From: Mycolicibacter sp. MU0083 | GTDB taxonomy: Bacteria; Actinomycetota; Actinomycetes; Mycobacteriales; Mycobacteriaceae | Direction: 5' to 3' | DNA: 64,000 nucleotides | Assembly (NCBI RefSeq): GCF_963378075.1 | Contig: NZ_OY726394.1 | Coordinates: 1,116,001 to 1,180,000 of the forward strand | Shown here: positions 1 to 10,815 of the stretch, in pieces | Numbering within the stretch: the stretch's first letter is position 1 | How the letters are laid out: each line of letters opens with the position of its first letter | The notes under the pieces: model-generated | Seen by the model: only the letters and a program-made list of their open reading frames with translations | The model's database searches: none | What the model was told of the DNA's origin: nothing | Program-made: the position numbers and the translations under genes

Positions 1-1794
1 CCGCAGAGCACCGAGACGCCGAAGAGCGTCGCACCGCCGGCGCAGCGGATCAGCCAGATCATCATGGGCATCGACTCGATCGGCGCCGGTTTCAATCCGC
101 ACCTGCGTTCGGACCTGTCCGCGGTCAGCGCGGCAATCGGCTCGCTGGTGCTGCCCAGTGCGTTCCGGCCGATCCCGGACACCTCGACACCGACCGGCTC
201 ACGGTGGGAGATGGATCCCACCCTGCTGGTCTGGGCCAAGGTGACCTCCGAGGCGCCATTCACCGTGACCTACCGGATCCGACCCGAGGCGTCCTGGACC
301 GATAACGCGCCGATCGCCGCCGACGACTTCTGGTACCTGTGGCAGCAGATGGTCACCCAACCCGGCGTCGTCGACCCGGCGGGCTACGACCTGATCACGG
401 GCGTGCACTCCGTCGAGGGCGGAAAGCAGGTGGTGGTCACCTTCGCCAAGCCGTATCCGGCCTGGCGGGAGCTGTTCAGCAACATCCTGCCCGCACACAT
501 CGTCAAGGACATCCCCGGCGGATTCTCCGCGGGCCTGGCCCGGGCGCTGCCGGTCACCGGTGGCCAGTTCCGGGTGGAGAACATCGATCCGCAGCGTGAC
601 GCGATCCTGCTCGCCCGCAACGACCGCTACTGGGGACCCCCGGCCAAACCCGATCTGGTGCTGTTCCGCCGCGCCGGAGCGGCCGCCGCGCTGGCCGACT
701 CCATCCGCAACGGGGACACCCAGGTGGCCCAGGTGCACGGCGGTTCGGCGGCATTCGCACAGTTGTCGGTGATCCCCGGTGTGCAGACCACCCGCGTGGT
801 CACCCCCCGGGTGATGCAGATGGCCCTGCGGGCCACCGAACCCAAACTGGCCGACGTGCGGGTCCGCCGCGCCCTCCTGGGACTGCTGGACGTGGGACTG
901 CTGGCCACGGTGGGCGCCGGCAGCGACAACACGGTGACCCTGGACCAGGCCCACGTCCGTGCACCCAGCGACCCCGGCTATGTGCCGACCGCGCCGCCGG
1001 CGATGTCGGAATCCGCCGCGCTGGCGTTGTTGCAGTCGGCCGGCTACCGGATCGAGAAGAACGCACCCCCGTCGGCGGTGGTCCCGCCCGCGGGCGCGAC
1101 CGGCCTGCCGCATCCGCCGGAGATCACCCATGGCCGAATCAGCAAGGACGGTGAACAGTTGACGCTGGTCATCGGGGTGGCGGCCAACGACCCGACCTCG
1201 ATGGCGGTGGCCAACACCGCCGCCGACCAGCTACGCAACAGCGGCGTCGCGGCCACCGTGCTGGCGTTGGACCCGGTGAAGCTGTACCGGGAGGCACTGG
1301 TCACCCACCAGGTGGACGCGATCGTCGGTTGGCAGCAGGCCGGCGGCGACCTGGCGACCCTGTTGGCATCGCGATACGGCTGTGGTGCCCTGGCCCCCAC
1401 GACGGTGGCCACGTCGGGCGTGCCGGTTCCCGCCCCCGACCACGTGCCGACGTCCCGGCCGCCGTCAGCCACGCCGGAGCCCGGCCCGTCGACGCCGAAC
1501 GTGCCCCCGCGTACCGCGCCCCCGCGGGCACTGGTGCAGGCCCCCTCCAACGTCACCGGTATCTGTGACCGCGCCATCCAGGCGGAGATCGATGCGGCAC
1601 TCGACGGCAGCAAGGCCATCGGGGACGTCATCGCCGCGGTCGAACCCCGGTTATGGGCCATGGCGACGGTGCTGCCGATCCTGCAGGACACCACGATCGT
1701 CGCGGTGGGCCCGAGCGTGCGAAACGTCAGCCTGACCGGATCGGTGCCGGTCGGGATCGTCGGCGGGGCCGGTAACTGGGTGAAGTTGCCGTAG
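1..1794 (+). CDS. lpqW: Lipoprotein LpqW, 3' part (5' truncated by window edge)
   Basis: The frame is open from base 1, so the true start, signal peptide and lipobox lie upstream; 597 residues are visible. The protein reads as a family 5 extracellular solute-binding protein (oligopeptide-binding fold) and closely resembles my memory of LpqW (Rv1166, about 635 aa), including the segments [18 protein letters not shown] and [18 protein letters not shown] Pro/Thr/Ser-rich linker lies near residues 475-515 of the visible part. In mycobacteria LpqW is not a classical importer component; it influences the balance between phosphatidylinositol mannosides and lipoarabinomannan at the cell envelope (established knowledge). 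It stands alone here, about 150 bp before a promoter for the next gene. Confidence 0.93.
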   Translation, partial: PQSTETPKSVAPPAQRISQIIMGIDSIGAGFNPHLRSDLSAVSAAIGSLVLPSAFRPIPDTSTPTGSRWEMDPTLLVWAKVTSEAPFTVTYRIRPEASWTDNAPIAADDFWYLWQQMVTQPGVVDPAGYDLITGVHSVEGGKQVVVTFAKPYPAWRELFSNILPAHIVKDIPGGFSAGLARALPVTGGQFRVENIDPQRDAILLARNDRYWGPPAKPDLVLFRRAGAAAALADSIRNGDTQVAQVHGGSAAFAQLSVIPGVQTTRVVTPRVMQMALRATEPKLADVRVRRALLGLLDVGLLATVGAGSDNTVTLDQAHVRAPSDPGYVPTAPPAMSESAALALLQSAGYRIEKNAPPSAVVPPAGATGLPHPPEITHGRISKDGEQLTLVIGVAANDPTSMAVANTAADQLRNSGVAATVLALDPVKLYREALVTHQVDAIVGWQQAGGDLATLLASRYGCGALAPTTVATSGVPVPAPDHVPTSRPPSATPEPGPSTPNVPPRTAPPRALVQAPSNVTGICDRAIQAEIDAALDGSKAIGDVIAAVEPRLWAMATVLPILQDTTIVAVGPSVRNVSLTGSVPVGIVGGAGNWVKLP

Positions 1795-1878
1795 CGGCTC
1801 AGCGGACGCGCTACTCTTTCTCAATCCGAACGGCACCGGGGGAGGTCGCCGTCGGCTGACGACGGAGTTAACGGCGTC

Positions 1879-1906
1879 TTGCGCACAGGTAATTCTTGGA
1901 TAAGAT
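1879..1906 (+). promoter_or_regulatory. Candidate housekeeping-type promoter of the 1948 gene
   Basis: A -35 like TTGCGC (1879-1884) and a -10 TAAGAT (1901-1906) are separated by 16 bases. This would start transcription near 1913 and give a leader of about 35 nt that includes the GGAGGGGG ribosome site. It is a pattern match only. Confidence 0.55.
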
Positions 1907-1947
1907 TAAGAAACCTGCGCGGGACACGTCGGAGGGGGACTGGGTAC

Positions 1948-2829
1948 ATGGAACACCTCATTCGCCGGAGCGCCGCTGTTGCGGCGTCGGCCCTGACTTT
2001 CGGTGGCTTGATCGCGGTCCTGACGCCGACCAACCCGGATCTACCCGAAATCCAGGTCCGTGGCGTCGATCTGGCTGCGGCGAACGTCGACGCGCATCCG
2101 GTCCTCGACATCGTGGAGAACCATGTCCGCCCCGACGTCATCGGCGATGCCGGCTACCAGGGACAGTACGTCGACATCGGTGAGTTGCTGTTCGGGCGGG
2201 GCGGTGAGAACGCGGGCGCCGGATCGGGGCTGGACGTCGACGCCCTGAGCCAGGACGAGTTGACCGAGCTCACCGGCGGCAACTTCGACCCGCAGAATCT
2301 GCCGCTCGGCTTGCAGTTCGACCCGGATCCGGGTGCGTTCGTCACCCCGGCCACCGGCGCGGTGGGCGGCGGCGAGCAGGCCGCGGGAACCGCCGCCGCC
2401 AGTGCCGCGGCCGGCATCGTGTGGATGATGCAGGCCATTCCGGATCTGCAGCAGGCGTTGAACAACGCGATCGTGGCGGCGGAGACGGAGTTCAACAGTG
2501 CTCTCGTCGCTGCGCAGCAGGCGGCCGCCGACCGCATCTTCGGTGACGATCCCGCCGTCAACGATGCCGTGACCTGGATCTTCAGCCTCAACAACACGGT
2601 GTTGGCGAACAATGAGGCCGCATTCAACAGCCTGTTCGGCATCGCCTACGACCCGCACACCACCCTGCTCGGGGGCTTTGCGCCGGAGATCGCCGCGGTG
2701 GACTGGGAGACCCTGCTGGGCTTCAGCCCGGACCAGTTCGACCAGATCATCGAGGCGCTGCAGGCCGACAACCTCGCGCTGTTGATGGGCAACCTCGACT
2801 GGGCGGGGCTGTTCGCGGGCCTGTTCTGA
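1948..2829 (+). CDS. Exported protein of unknown function, 293 aa
   Basis: I do not recognise this gene. The ATG at 1948 is preceded by a strong ribosome site (GGAGGGGG from 1931); longer upstream openings are less likely. Residues 1-30 form a signal peptide (two Arg, then an Ala/Leu/Gly-rich core). The mature start contains an IQVRGVDL-type stretch, followed by an acidic, Ala-rich body with a helical Ala/Gln segment around residues 150-200 and the C-terminus LFAGLF. There are no Cys residues, no lipobox and no obvious catalytic motif. In H37Rv the slot between lpqW and mshB holds PPE17/PE11, but this protein has no PE or PPE domain. It shares a hydrophobic signal plus VQ/QV...VxL mature start with the protein at 4440-5057, so both may belong to one secreted mycobacterial family (inference). 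Confidence 0.75.
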   Translation: MEHLIRRSAAVAASALTFGGLIAVLTPTNPDLPEIQVRGVDLAAANVDAHPVLDIVENHVRPDVIGDAGYQGQYVDIGELLFGRGGENAGAGSGLDVDALSQDELTELTGGNFDPQNLPLGLQFDPDPGAFVTPATGAVGGGEQAAGTAAASAAAGIVWMMQAIPDLQQALNNAIVAAETEFNSALVAAQQAAADRIFGDDPAVNDAVTWIFSLNNTVLANNEAAFNSLFGIAYDPHTTLLGGFAPEIAAVDWETLLGFSPDQFDQIIEALQADNLALLMGNLDWAGLFAGLF

Positions 2830-2866
2830 CCGATCGCGGTCCGGCGGTCGATCCAGCACCGCGCGA

Positions 2867-2881
2867 TAGGGTCTTGGCATG
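2867..2881 (+). promoter_or_regulatory. Candidate leaderless promoter of mshB
   Basis: The -10 TAGGGT (2867-2872) is followed by six bases and the ATG of mshB at 2879. No Shine-Dalgarno sequence precedes the ATG. This spacing is typical of mycobacterial leaderless mRNAs (established pattern), so transcription may begin at the start codon. Confidence 0.6.
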
Positions 2882-3796
2882 CCGGACCGTACTCCGCGGC
2901 TGCTTTTCGTGCATGCCCATCCCGACGACGAGACCCTCACGACCGGGACGACGATCGCGCATTACGCGGCCCGCGGGGCCGATGTACACGTCGTGACGTG
3001 CACACTCGGCGAAGAGGGCGAGGTGATCGGGGAGCGGTGGGCGCATCTGACCGTGGACCGGGCCGACCAACTCGGCGGGTATCGGATCGGCGAGCTCACC
3101 GAGGCGCTGCGGGCACTGGGGATCGGCGCACCGCAGTTTCTCGGCGGCGCCGGACGTTGGCGCGATTCCGGGATGACCGGAACCCCGGCGCGGCGACAGC
3201 AGCGGTTCATCGACGCCGAGCGCGATGAAGTCGTCACGGCGCTGTCGGACGTCATCCGGCGACTGCGCCCGCATGTGGTCGTCAGCTATGACCCGCACGG
3301 CGGCTACGGCCATCCCGATCACGTGCAGGCCCATCACATCACCACCGCAGCCGTGGCCGCGGCGGCGGACGGCGGTCGCGGCTGCGGAGCGGCCTGGGCC
3401 ACGCCGAAGTTCTACTGGACCGTGATCGCCGACAGTGCCTGGCAGGCCGCCCGGCTCCGGTTGCGCGACGCCGATCGGTTCCCGCACTGGACGGTCCCGG
3501 CCGGTGCGGTGGCGGTGGGCGGCTACCCGGATGACCGCATCGACGCGGTGATCGAGGACGCCGGGGTGCGCCGGGCGAAAGTGGCGGCGATGACCGCACA
3601 CGCGACCCAGGTGACGGTCGGGCCCACCGGGAACGCCTTCGCGCTGTCCAACGACATCGCCCAGCCGATCCTGGACAGCGAGCACTACGTGCTGGCCGCC
3701 GGTGCGGCGGGGCCGCGCGACGCGCGGGGGTGGGAAACCGATCTGTTGGCCGGACTGGGGTTCGATGCCGGGGTCGGCGCGGTAAGCTCCTGCTGA
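2879..3796 (+). CDS. mshB: N-acetyl-1-D-myo-inosityl-2-amino-2-deoxy-alpha-D-glucopyranoside deacetylase MshB
   Basis: This is a PIG-L/LmbE-family zinc deacetylase that removes acetate from GlcNAc-inositol to give GlcN-inositol, the second step committed to mycothiol synthesis, in the cytosol. The zinc-site motif AHPDDE is at residues 13-18 (His14, Asp17 as ligand/base candidates), and GHPDH at 144-148 supplies the third ligand His. The protein is 305 aa, matching the known family length (about 303). The segment [11 protein letters not shown] and the C-terminal [16 protein letters not shown] match MshB (Rv1170) as I remember it. The start codon is placed by the leaderless -10. A small ORF and an Rv1171-type membrane gene follow within 40 bp and probably share its transcript. 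Confidence 0.97.
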   Translation: MPDRTPRLLFVHAHPDDETLTTGTTIAHYAARGADVHVVTCTLGEEGEVIGERWAHLTVDRADQLGGYRIGELTEALRALGIGAPQFLGGAGRWRDSGMTGTPARRQQRFIDAERDEVVTALSDVIRRLRPHVVVSYDPHGGYGHPDHVQAHHITTAAVAAAADGGRGCGAAWATPKFYWTVIADSAWQAARLRLRDADRFPHWTVPAGAVAVGGYPDDRIDAVIEDAGVRRAKVAAMTAHATQVTVGPTGNAFALSNDIAQPILDSEHYVLAAGAAGPRDARGWETDLLAGLGFDAGVGAVSSC

Positions 3797-3834
3797 CCAG
3801 CTTTTGTAGAGGCAAGGACTTAGGTGGTTTAGGC

Positions 3835-3942
3835 ATGGATCCCGATCTGGACCCGAACTTGGAACACTGGCAGTGGTGGCTCGACAGCTTCCAGTGGATG
3901 GTCGGTTCCATGGTCAGCCAGCTGGAGAGCATTCCCACTTGA
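3835..3942 (+). CDS. Small protein, 35 aa, between mshB and the membrane protein
   Basis: This short ORF has a clear ribosome site (AGGTGG at 3822-3827, seven bases before the ATG). Its stop TGA (3940-3942) overlaps the TTG start of the next gene as TTGA. The peptide begins MDPDLDPNLEHWQWW, is rich in Trp and acidic residues, and reads like a short amphipathic helix (HWQWWLDSFQWMVGSMVSQL). I do not know a function. The good ribosome site, the overlap and the position inside the mshB operon argue that it is translated; it may couple translation to the downstream membrane protein or associate with the membrane itself (inference). Confidence 0.6.
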   Translation: MDPDLDPNLEHWQWWLDSFQWMVGSMVSQLESIPT

Positions 3943-4385
3943 GCCCCGTCGCGCCGCACACCGTGCCCGCGATCCCTTCCCTTACACCGCATCCCGCTTT
4001 CAACGTGCCGGTGTTGGCACTGTTGGCCTTTGACGGGGTCCTCTGCGCGGTGGCGACCGCGTTGCTGTTGCCTGCGCACATCGGTGCCGTCCCTTTCCCG
4101 ATCAGCGCGCTGATCGGGGGATTGGTCAACGCGGGCCTGGTCTGGGTCGCGCTGGGCTGCACCCACTCGTTGCGCGTGGCCGCGTTGCCGCTGTGGGGCT
4201 GGTTGCTGGCGATCGCGCTGATGACCCTCGGCGGGCCGGGCGACGACCTGATCTTCGCCGACCGCGGGCTGATGGCCTACGGCGTACTGCTGATGATCGT
4301 GGTGGGCAGTGCGCCGCCGGTGTGGGTGTTATGGCGTCGTCGCGAGGCGCTGGCCGCCGGAAACGCGCCGGCCCGGCAGAGCTGA
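3939..4385 (+). CDS. Conserved membrane protein, 148 aa (Rv1171-like)
   Basis: Four hydrophobic segments are visible: around VPVLALLAFDGVLCAVATALLL, FPISALIGGLVNAGLVWVAL, LPLWGWLLAIALMTLGG and LMAYGVLLMIVVGS. Together they make a small polytopic inner-membrane protein ending in a basic tail. Starting at TTG 3939, which overlaps the stop of the small ORF, gives 148 aa, close to the about 146 aa I recall for Rv1171, which likewise follows mshB. An upstream opening in this frame exists but lies wholly inside the small ORF. The function is unknown; the operon position suggests a link to the mshB transcript only. Confidence 0.82.
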   Translation: MSPVAPHTVPAIPSLTPHPAFNVPVLALLAFDGVLCAVATALLLPAHIGAVPFPISALIGGLVNAGLVWVALGCTHSLRVAALPLWGWLLAIALMTLGGPGDDLIFADRGLMAYGVLLMIVVGSAPPVWVLWRRREALAAGNAPARQS

Positions 4386-4387
4386 CG

Positions 4388-4415
4388 GGTTGCCGCGGCG
4401 TTCGCCGCGGCAACC
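4388..4415. terminator. Stem-loop between convergent genes
   Basis: GGTTGCCGCGGC (4388-4399) and its perfect complement (4404-4415) form a 12-bp stem with the loop GTTC, three bases after the stop of the membrane protein and 25 bases before the 3' end of the opposing exported-protein gene. There is no U-tract, as is common for mycobacterial terminators. It probably serves both directions. Confidence 0.65.
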
Positions 4416-4439
4416 GCGCCATCGCTGCTCGCCGTCGTG

Positions 4440-5057
4440 CTACAGGGCCATGTCCAGCAGCGATTCGACTGCGTCCTGGATCAGGATCCCGCCGTCGCCG
4501 AAGTCCGAGAGGTCACCGAATTCGAGGGCGGTACCACCGAGATCCGGCGCATCGGGGAGATCCAGGACAGCTCCGGGGTCGGTGGCCTCGGCGCTGAAGT
4601 CCGTGGCCTCGGCGTAGTAATAGAAGAACGGGACGTACGTCGTACCCACGAACATCTGCCAGATGAACCCCTCGACCATGCTGATCGGAGTCGTGACCAC
4701 CGAATAGAGCGTGGGGCCGACGAACGGTATCGAGTAGAGGATCGACAACAGCGGTCCTACTACGGAGTTGAACATCGATATCGCACTTTCGACGAAACCC
4801 CCGAGCCCGAGGAATCCGTAGGCGGCCTCGCCGGGGATATCGAGCAGGTCTGGGGCGTTCTGCAGCGCGGAGTTCTGCAGCGCGAGTAGGTCCGGCCCCA
4901 GCGATCCCAGTAGATCGAGTGCCGATCCGCCCGCGGTCAAGGTCACCGCGGACGCCTGTACGTCGTTGTGTTGGACGACCGGAACCACTGCCGGGTTTGC
5001 CGCGAGGAAAGTTGCCGCGACCAGCGGGGCGAGCCAGGGCTTAGTTGAGATTTTCAT
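4440..5057 (-). CDS. Exported protein of unknown function, 205 aa
   Basis: The ATG at 5057 follows a strong AAGGAG site and a good promoter. Residues 1-25 are a signal peptide (MKIS, then LAPLVAATFLAANPA). The mature start NDVQASAVTLTAGGSA is reminiscent of other mycobacterial exported proteins of unknown function. A central hydrophobic region contains SVVGPLLSILYSIPFVGPTLYSVV and FIWQMFVGTTYVPFFYYY, followed by an acidic C-terminal third. It might insert in a membrane or associate with lipid. In H37Rv the equivalent slot before fbiC holds PE12, but no PE domain is present here. There are no cysteines. I cannot assign a function. Confidence 0.78.
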   Translation of the reverse strand: MKISTKPWLAPLVAATFLAANPAVVPVVQHNDVQASAVTLTAGGSALDLLGSLGPDLLALQNSALQNAPDLLDIPGEAAYGFLGLGGFVESAISMFNSVVGPLLSILYSIPFVGPTLYSVVTTPISMVEGFIWQMFVGTTYVPFFYYYAEATDFSAEATDPGAVLDLPDAPDLGGTALEFGDLSDFGDGGILIQDAVESLLDMAL

Positions 5058-5382
5058 TGCAACTCCTTGTTGTTTTGCTCAGTAAAGAACAGTCCCGTTT
5101 AGAGGTCAATAGTTTTATAAAAGGGAACTTTGCACACATAGAAGGCGTATGATTCTCGACATACCTGGGGTTGTCGGCGAAGCGGGCATCACGGCGACCG
5201 CCGGGGCAAACGATCGCGCGTCGTTGAACTGTGAAATTCTTAGGTTTTTCGACCCCGGGCTGCGGGTCTGTCCGCCCGCCGGGCCGACGTACCCTGGCTG
5301 GTGAATACGAGGCGGCTTTCCGGGGTCTGGAAAAGTATGGGGTGTGGGCAATGAACAGCAAGCTGTCCCGAGGGGTGGTGAT
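5058..5382. other. Divergent intergenic region between the exported-protein gene and fbiC
   Basis: About 325 bp without a convincing gene. The left edge carries the leftward promoter described separately. For fbiC a TATGAT at 5148-5153 could be a -10, which would leave a leader of over 200 nt; I see no clear -35 for it. AT content is locally raised at 5100-5155. A second GTG at 5344 could extend fbiC by 13 codons. Confidence 0.5.
5081..5109 (-). promoter_or_regulatory. Strong-looking promoter of the 205-aa exported protein
   Basis: On the minus strand TTGACC (5109-5104) and TTTACT (5086-5081) are spaced exactly 17 bases apart, close to the primary-sigma consensus. The ribosome site AAGGAG follows after about 14 bases. 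This is the best -35/-10 pair I found in the window. Confidence 0.65.
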
Positions 5383-7947
5383 GTGACGCCGCTTCCCGAG
5401 GGGCCTGGTGCGTCGCGTCGGCCGGTGGCTTCTCCGGTGACCGGATCGGCGCTTCGCCGTGTACTCCGACGGGCCCGCGACGGCGTGCTCCTCAATCCCG
5501 AGGAGACCGCCATCGCGATGACCGCGCGCGGCGCGGATCTGGACGATCTGTGCGCCAGTGCGGCCCGGGTGCGCGACGCCGGCCTGGTGTCGGGCGGTCG
5601 CCGCGGCGCGGGCGGCCGGTTGCCGGTCAGCTACTCGCGCAAGGTGTTCATCCCGGTCACCCATCTGTGCCGCGACACCTGCCATTACTGCACGTTCGTC
5701 ACGGTTCCCGGCGTGCTGCGCGCGCAGGGCAAGCAGATGTACCTCAGCCCCGACGAGATTCTCGATGTCGCGCGCCGCGGCGCCGAATTGGGCTGTAAGG
5801 AAGCGCTGTTCACGCTGGGGGACCGGCCCGAGGAGCGCTGGCCCGAGGCGCGGCAGTGGCTCGATGAGCAGGGTTATGACACCACCCTCGCCTATGTGCG
5901 GGCGATGGCGATTCTGGTTCTCGAGGAGACCGGCCTGCTGCCGCATCTGAACCCCGGCGTGATGAGCTGGTCGGAGATGTCGCGGCTCAAACCGGTGGCG
6001 CCGTCGATGGGCATGATGCTCGAGACCACCTCCCGACGGCTGTTCGAGACCAAGGGCCTGGCCCACTACGGCAGCCCCGACAAGGACCCGGCGGTGCGGC
6101 TGCGCGCACTGGCCGACGCCGGTCGGCTCTCGATCCCGTTCACCACCGGGTTGCTGGTCGGTATCGGCGAGACCCTCGACGAGCGCGCCGACACGCTGCA
6201 CGCGATCCGCAAGGTGCACAAGGAATTCGGGCATATCCAGGAAGTCATCGTGCAGAACTTCCGGGCCAAGGACCACACCGCGATGGCAGCCGCTCCCGAT
6301 GCCGGTTTCGAGGAATTCCTGGCCACGGTGGCCGCCACCCGGCTGGTGCTGGGACCCAAGATGAGGGTGCAGGCACCGCCGAACCTGGTCTCGGCCGACG
6401 AATGCCTGGCGCTGATCGGCGCCGGGGTCGACGACTGGGGCGGGGTGTCGCCGCTGACCCCGGACCACGTCAACCCCGAGCGCCCCTGGCCCGCGCTCGA
6501 CGACCTGGCCGCGGTCACCGAGCGGGCCGGCTACGACCTGGTGCAGCGACTGACCGCCCAGCCCGACTACGTCCAGGCCGGCGCGGCGTGGATCGACCCG
6601 CGGGTGCGCCCGCACGTCACCGCCCTGGCGGACCCGGAGACCGGCTGGGCGCGGGACGTCAACCCGGTCGGACTGGCCTGGCAGGAACCCGACGAGGTGG
6701 TCTCGGCCGGCCGGGTGGACCTGAACTCCGCGATCGACGTCGACGGCCGCAACACCGAGACCCGCAGTGACCTGGGCAGTGCCTTCGGAGACTGGGAGTC
6801 GATCCGCGAACAGATTCACGATCTGGCGGCCCGCGCGCCCGAGCGTGTCGACACTGATGTGCTCGCCGCGCTGCGTTCGGCCGAACGCGACCCGGCCGGT
6901 TGCACCGACGCCGAATACCTGGCGTTGGCCACCGCGGACGGCCCCGCGATGGATGCGGTTGCCGCACTGGCCGATTCGCTGCGGCGCGACGCCGTCGGCG
7001 ACGACGTCACCTATGTGGTCAACCGCAACATCAACTTCACCAACATCTGCTACGTCGGCTGCCGCTTCTGCGCGTTCGCCCAGCGCAAAGGTGATGCGGA
7101 CGCGTTTTCGCTGTCCAACGCCGAAGTCGGCGAACGTGCCTATGAGGCACACCTGGCCGGTGCCACCGAGGTCTGCATGCAAGGCGGGATCGACCCGGAA
7201 CTGCCGGTCACCGGCTACGCCGACCTGGTGCGCGCGGTCAAGGCGCGGGTTCCCTCGATGCACGTGCACGCGTTCTCACCCATGGAGATCACCAACGGGG
7301 TGTCCAAGAGCGGTCTGAGTATCCGGGAGTGGCTGACCAGCCTGCGCGAGGCCGGGCTGGGCAGCATTCCGGGCACCGCCGCGGAGATCCTCGACGACGA
7401 GATCCGCTGGGTGCTCACCAAGGGCAAGCTGCCGACGTCGATGTGGGTCGAAGTGGTGACCACCGCACACGAGGTGGGACTGCGATCGAGTTCGACGATG
7501 ATGTACGGCCACATCGATTCCCCGCGGCACTGGATCGGACACCTGCGGGTGCTGCGTGACATCCAGGACCGTACCGGCGGCTTCACCGAATTCGTGCCGT
7601 TGCCGTTCGTGCACCAGAGTTCACCGCTGTACCTGGCCGGTGGGGCACGCCCCGGCCCGAGTCACCGGGACAACCGCGCGGTGCACGCGCTGGCCCGGAT
7701 CATGCTGCACGGTCGGATCCCCAACATCCAGACCAGTTGGGTCAAGCTCGGCGTGGAACGCACCCAGGTGATGCTCAACGGTGGCGCCAACGACTTGGGC
7801 GGCACCCTGATGGAGGAGACGATCTCCCGGATGGCCGGCTCCGAACACGGTTCGGCCAAGACCATCGCCGAGCTGACCTCGATCGCCGAAGGAATCGGAC
7901 GCCCGGCCCGACAGCGCGCCACCGACTACGCGCCGCTGCCGGCCTGA
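5383..7947 (+). CDS. fbiC: FO synthase FbiC (7,8-didemethyl-8-hydroxy-5-deazariboflavin synthase)
   Basis: This is a two-domain radical-SAM enzyme that joins tyrosine and 5-amino-6-ribitylaminouracil to make FO, the chromophore of coenzyme F420. The N-terminal CofG-like half carries the cluster motif C96-x3-C100-x2-C103 (CRDTCHYC). The C-terminal CofH-like half carries C556-x3-C560-x2-C563 (CYVGCRFC). The start at GTG 5383 has AGGGG seven bases upstream and gives 854 aa, matching the roughly 856 aa of Rv1173; GTG 5344 is an alternative. Long identical-looking stretches such as [20 protein letters not shown] and QTSWVKLGV make the assignment firm. Monocistronic; it ends against a large hairpin facing fadH. 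F420 also serves reductases elsewhere in the genome. Confidence 0.97.
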   Translation: MTPLPEGPGASRRPVASPVTGSALRRVLRRARDGVLLNPEETAIAMTARGADLDDLCASAARVRDAGLVSGGRRGAGGRLPVSYSRKVFIPVTHLCRDTCHYCTFVTVPGVLRAQGKQMYLSPDEILDVARRGAELGCKEALFTLGDRPEERWPEARQWLDEQGYDTTLAYVRAMAILVLEETGLLPHLNPGVMSWSEMSRLKPVAPSMGMMLETTSRRLFETKGLAHYGSPDKDPAVRLRALADAGRLSIPFTTGLLVGIGETLDERADTLHAIRKVHKEFGHIQEVIVQNFRAKDHTAMAAAPDAGFEEFLATVAATRLVLGPKMRVQAPPNLVSADECLALIGAGVDDWGGVSPLTPDHVNPERPWPALDDLAAVTERAGYDLVQRLTAQPDYVQAGAAWIDPRVRPHVTALADPETGWARDVNPVGLAWQEPDEVVSAGRVDLNSAIDVDGRNTETRSDLGSAFGDWESIREQIHDLAARAPERVDTDVLAALRSAERDPAGCTDAEYLALATADGPAMDAVAALADSLRRDAVGDDVTYVVNRNINFTNICYVGCRFCAFAQRKGDADAFSLSNAEVGERAYEAHLAGATEVCMQGGIDPELPVTGYADLVRAVKARVPSMHVHAFSPMEITNGVSKSGLSIREWLTSLREAGLGSIPGTAAEILDDEIRWVLTKGKLPTSMWVEVVTTAHEVGLRSSSTMMYGHIDSPRHWIGHLRVLRDIQDRTGGFTEFVPLPFVHQSSPLYLAGGARPGPSHRDNRAVHALARIMLHGRIPNIQTSWVKLGVERTQVMLNGGANDLGGTLMEETISRMAGSEHGSAKTIAELTSIAEGIGRPARQRATDYAPLPA

Positions 7948-7954
7948 GCCCCTT

Positions 7955-8007
7955 GCGATTTCGGCGCGTTTGGTCCCGCCGAGCGGGCATAATCGCGCCG
8001 AAATCGC
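7955..8007. terminator. Nested hairpin between convergent fbiC and fadH
   Basis: GCGATTTCGGCGCG (7955-7968) pairs perfectly with 7994-8007 (14 bp). The loop itself contains a second stem, CCCGC (7975-7979) with GCGGG (7983-7987). The structure begins eight bases after the fbiC stop and ends 16 bases from the fadH stop, so it is a likely bidirectional terminator. H37Rv carries TB8.4 (Rv1174c) at this point; no such gene fits here. Confidence 0.65.
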
Positions 8008-8008
8008 G

Positions 8009-10660
<2,652 letters not shown>

Positions 10661-10679
10661 AGGCATCCGCAACGGTGAT

Positions 10680-10710
10680 ATGCAACTAGTTGCAGTGCAA
10701 CTAACTGCAT
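10680..10710. promoter_or_regulatory. Twin palindromic operator upstream of padR-fadH
   Basis: TGCAACTAGTTGCA (10681-10694) is a perfect 14-bp palindrome. TGCAACTAACTGCA (10696-10709) is a near copy, with centres 15 bp apart. The pair is bounded by ATGCA and TGCAT. It lies directly before the PadR gene and within about 70-100 bp of the divergent aminotransferase, so the regulator could control both directions. Confidence 0.8.
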
Positions 10711-10782
10711 AGCCGGTCGCGGGCGTCCCACCGGCCCGGGTGGTGGGCGGCCCGCGGCGGCGGCCTCTACTATCAGGAACCG

Positions 10783-10815
10783 ATGAATCCACCGTGCCTC
10801 GCCGCAGTCCCGTGA
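10783..10815 (+). CDS. Possible 10-codon leader ORF before the dapC-type aminotransferase
   Basis: ATG 10783 opens MNPPCLAAVP and stops at TGA 10813-10815, overlapping the GTG start of the aminotransferase (10812) as GTGA. A -10 like TACTAT (10768-10773) ends nine bases before the ATG, so the transcript would have almost no leader. It may serve for translational coupling; the single Cys and run of Pro could also give attenuation (speculative). Confidence 0.4.
   Translation: MNPPCLAAVP

Noticed and set aside
5041..7269. 742-codon opening on the minus strand across fbiC
   Set aside because: It mirrors the fbiC codon structure (high-GC antisense frame), has no family motif and overlaps a certain gene.
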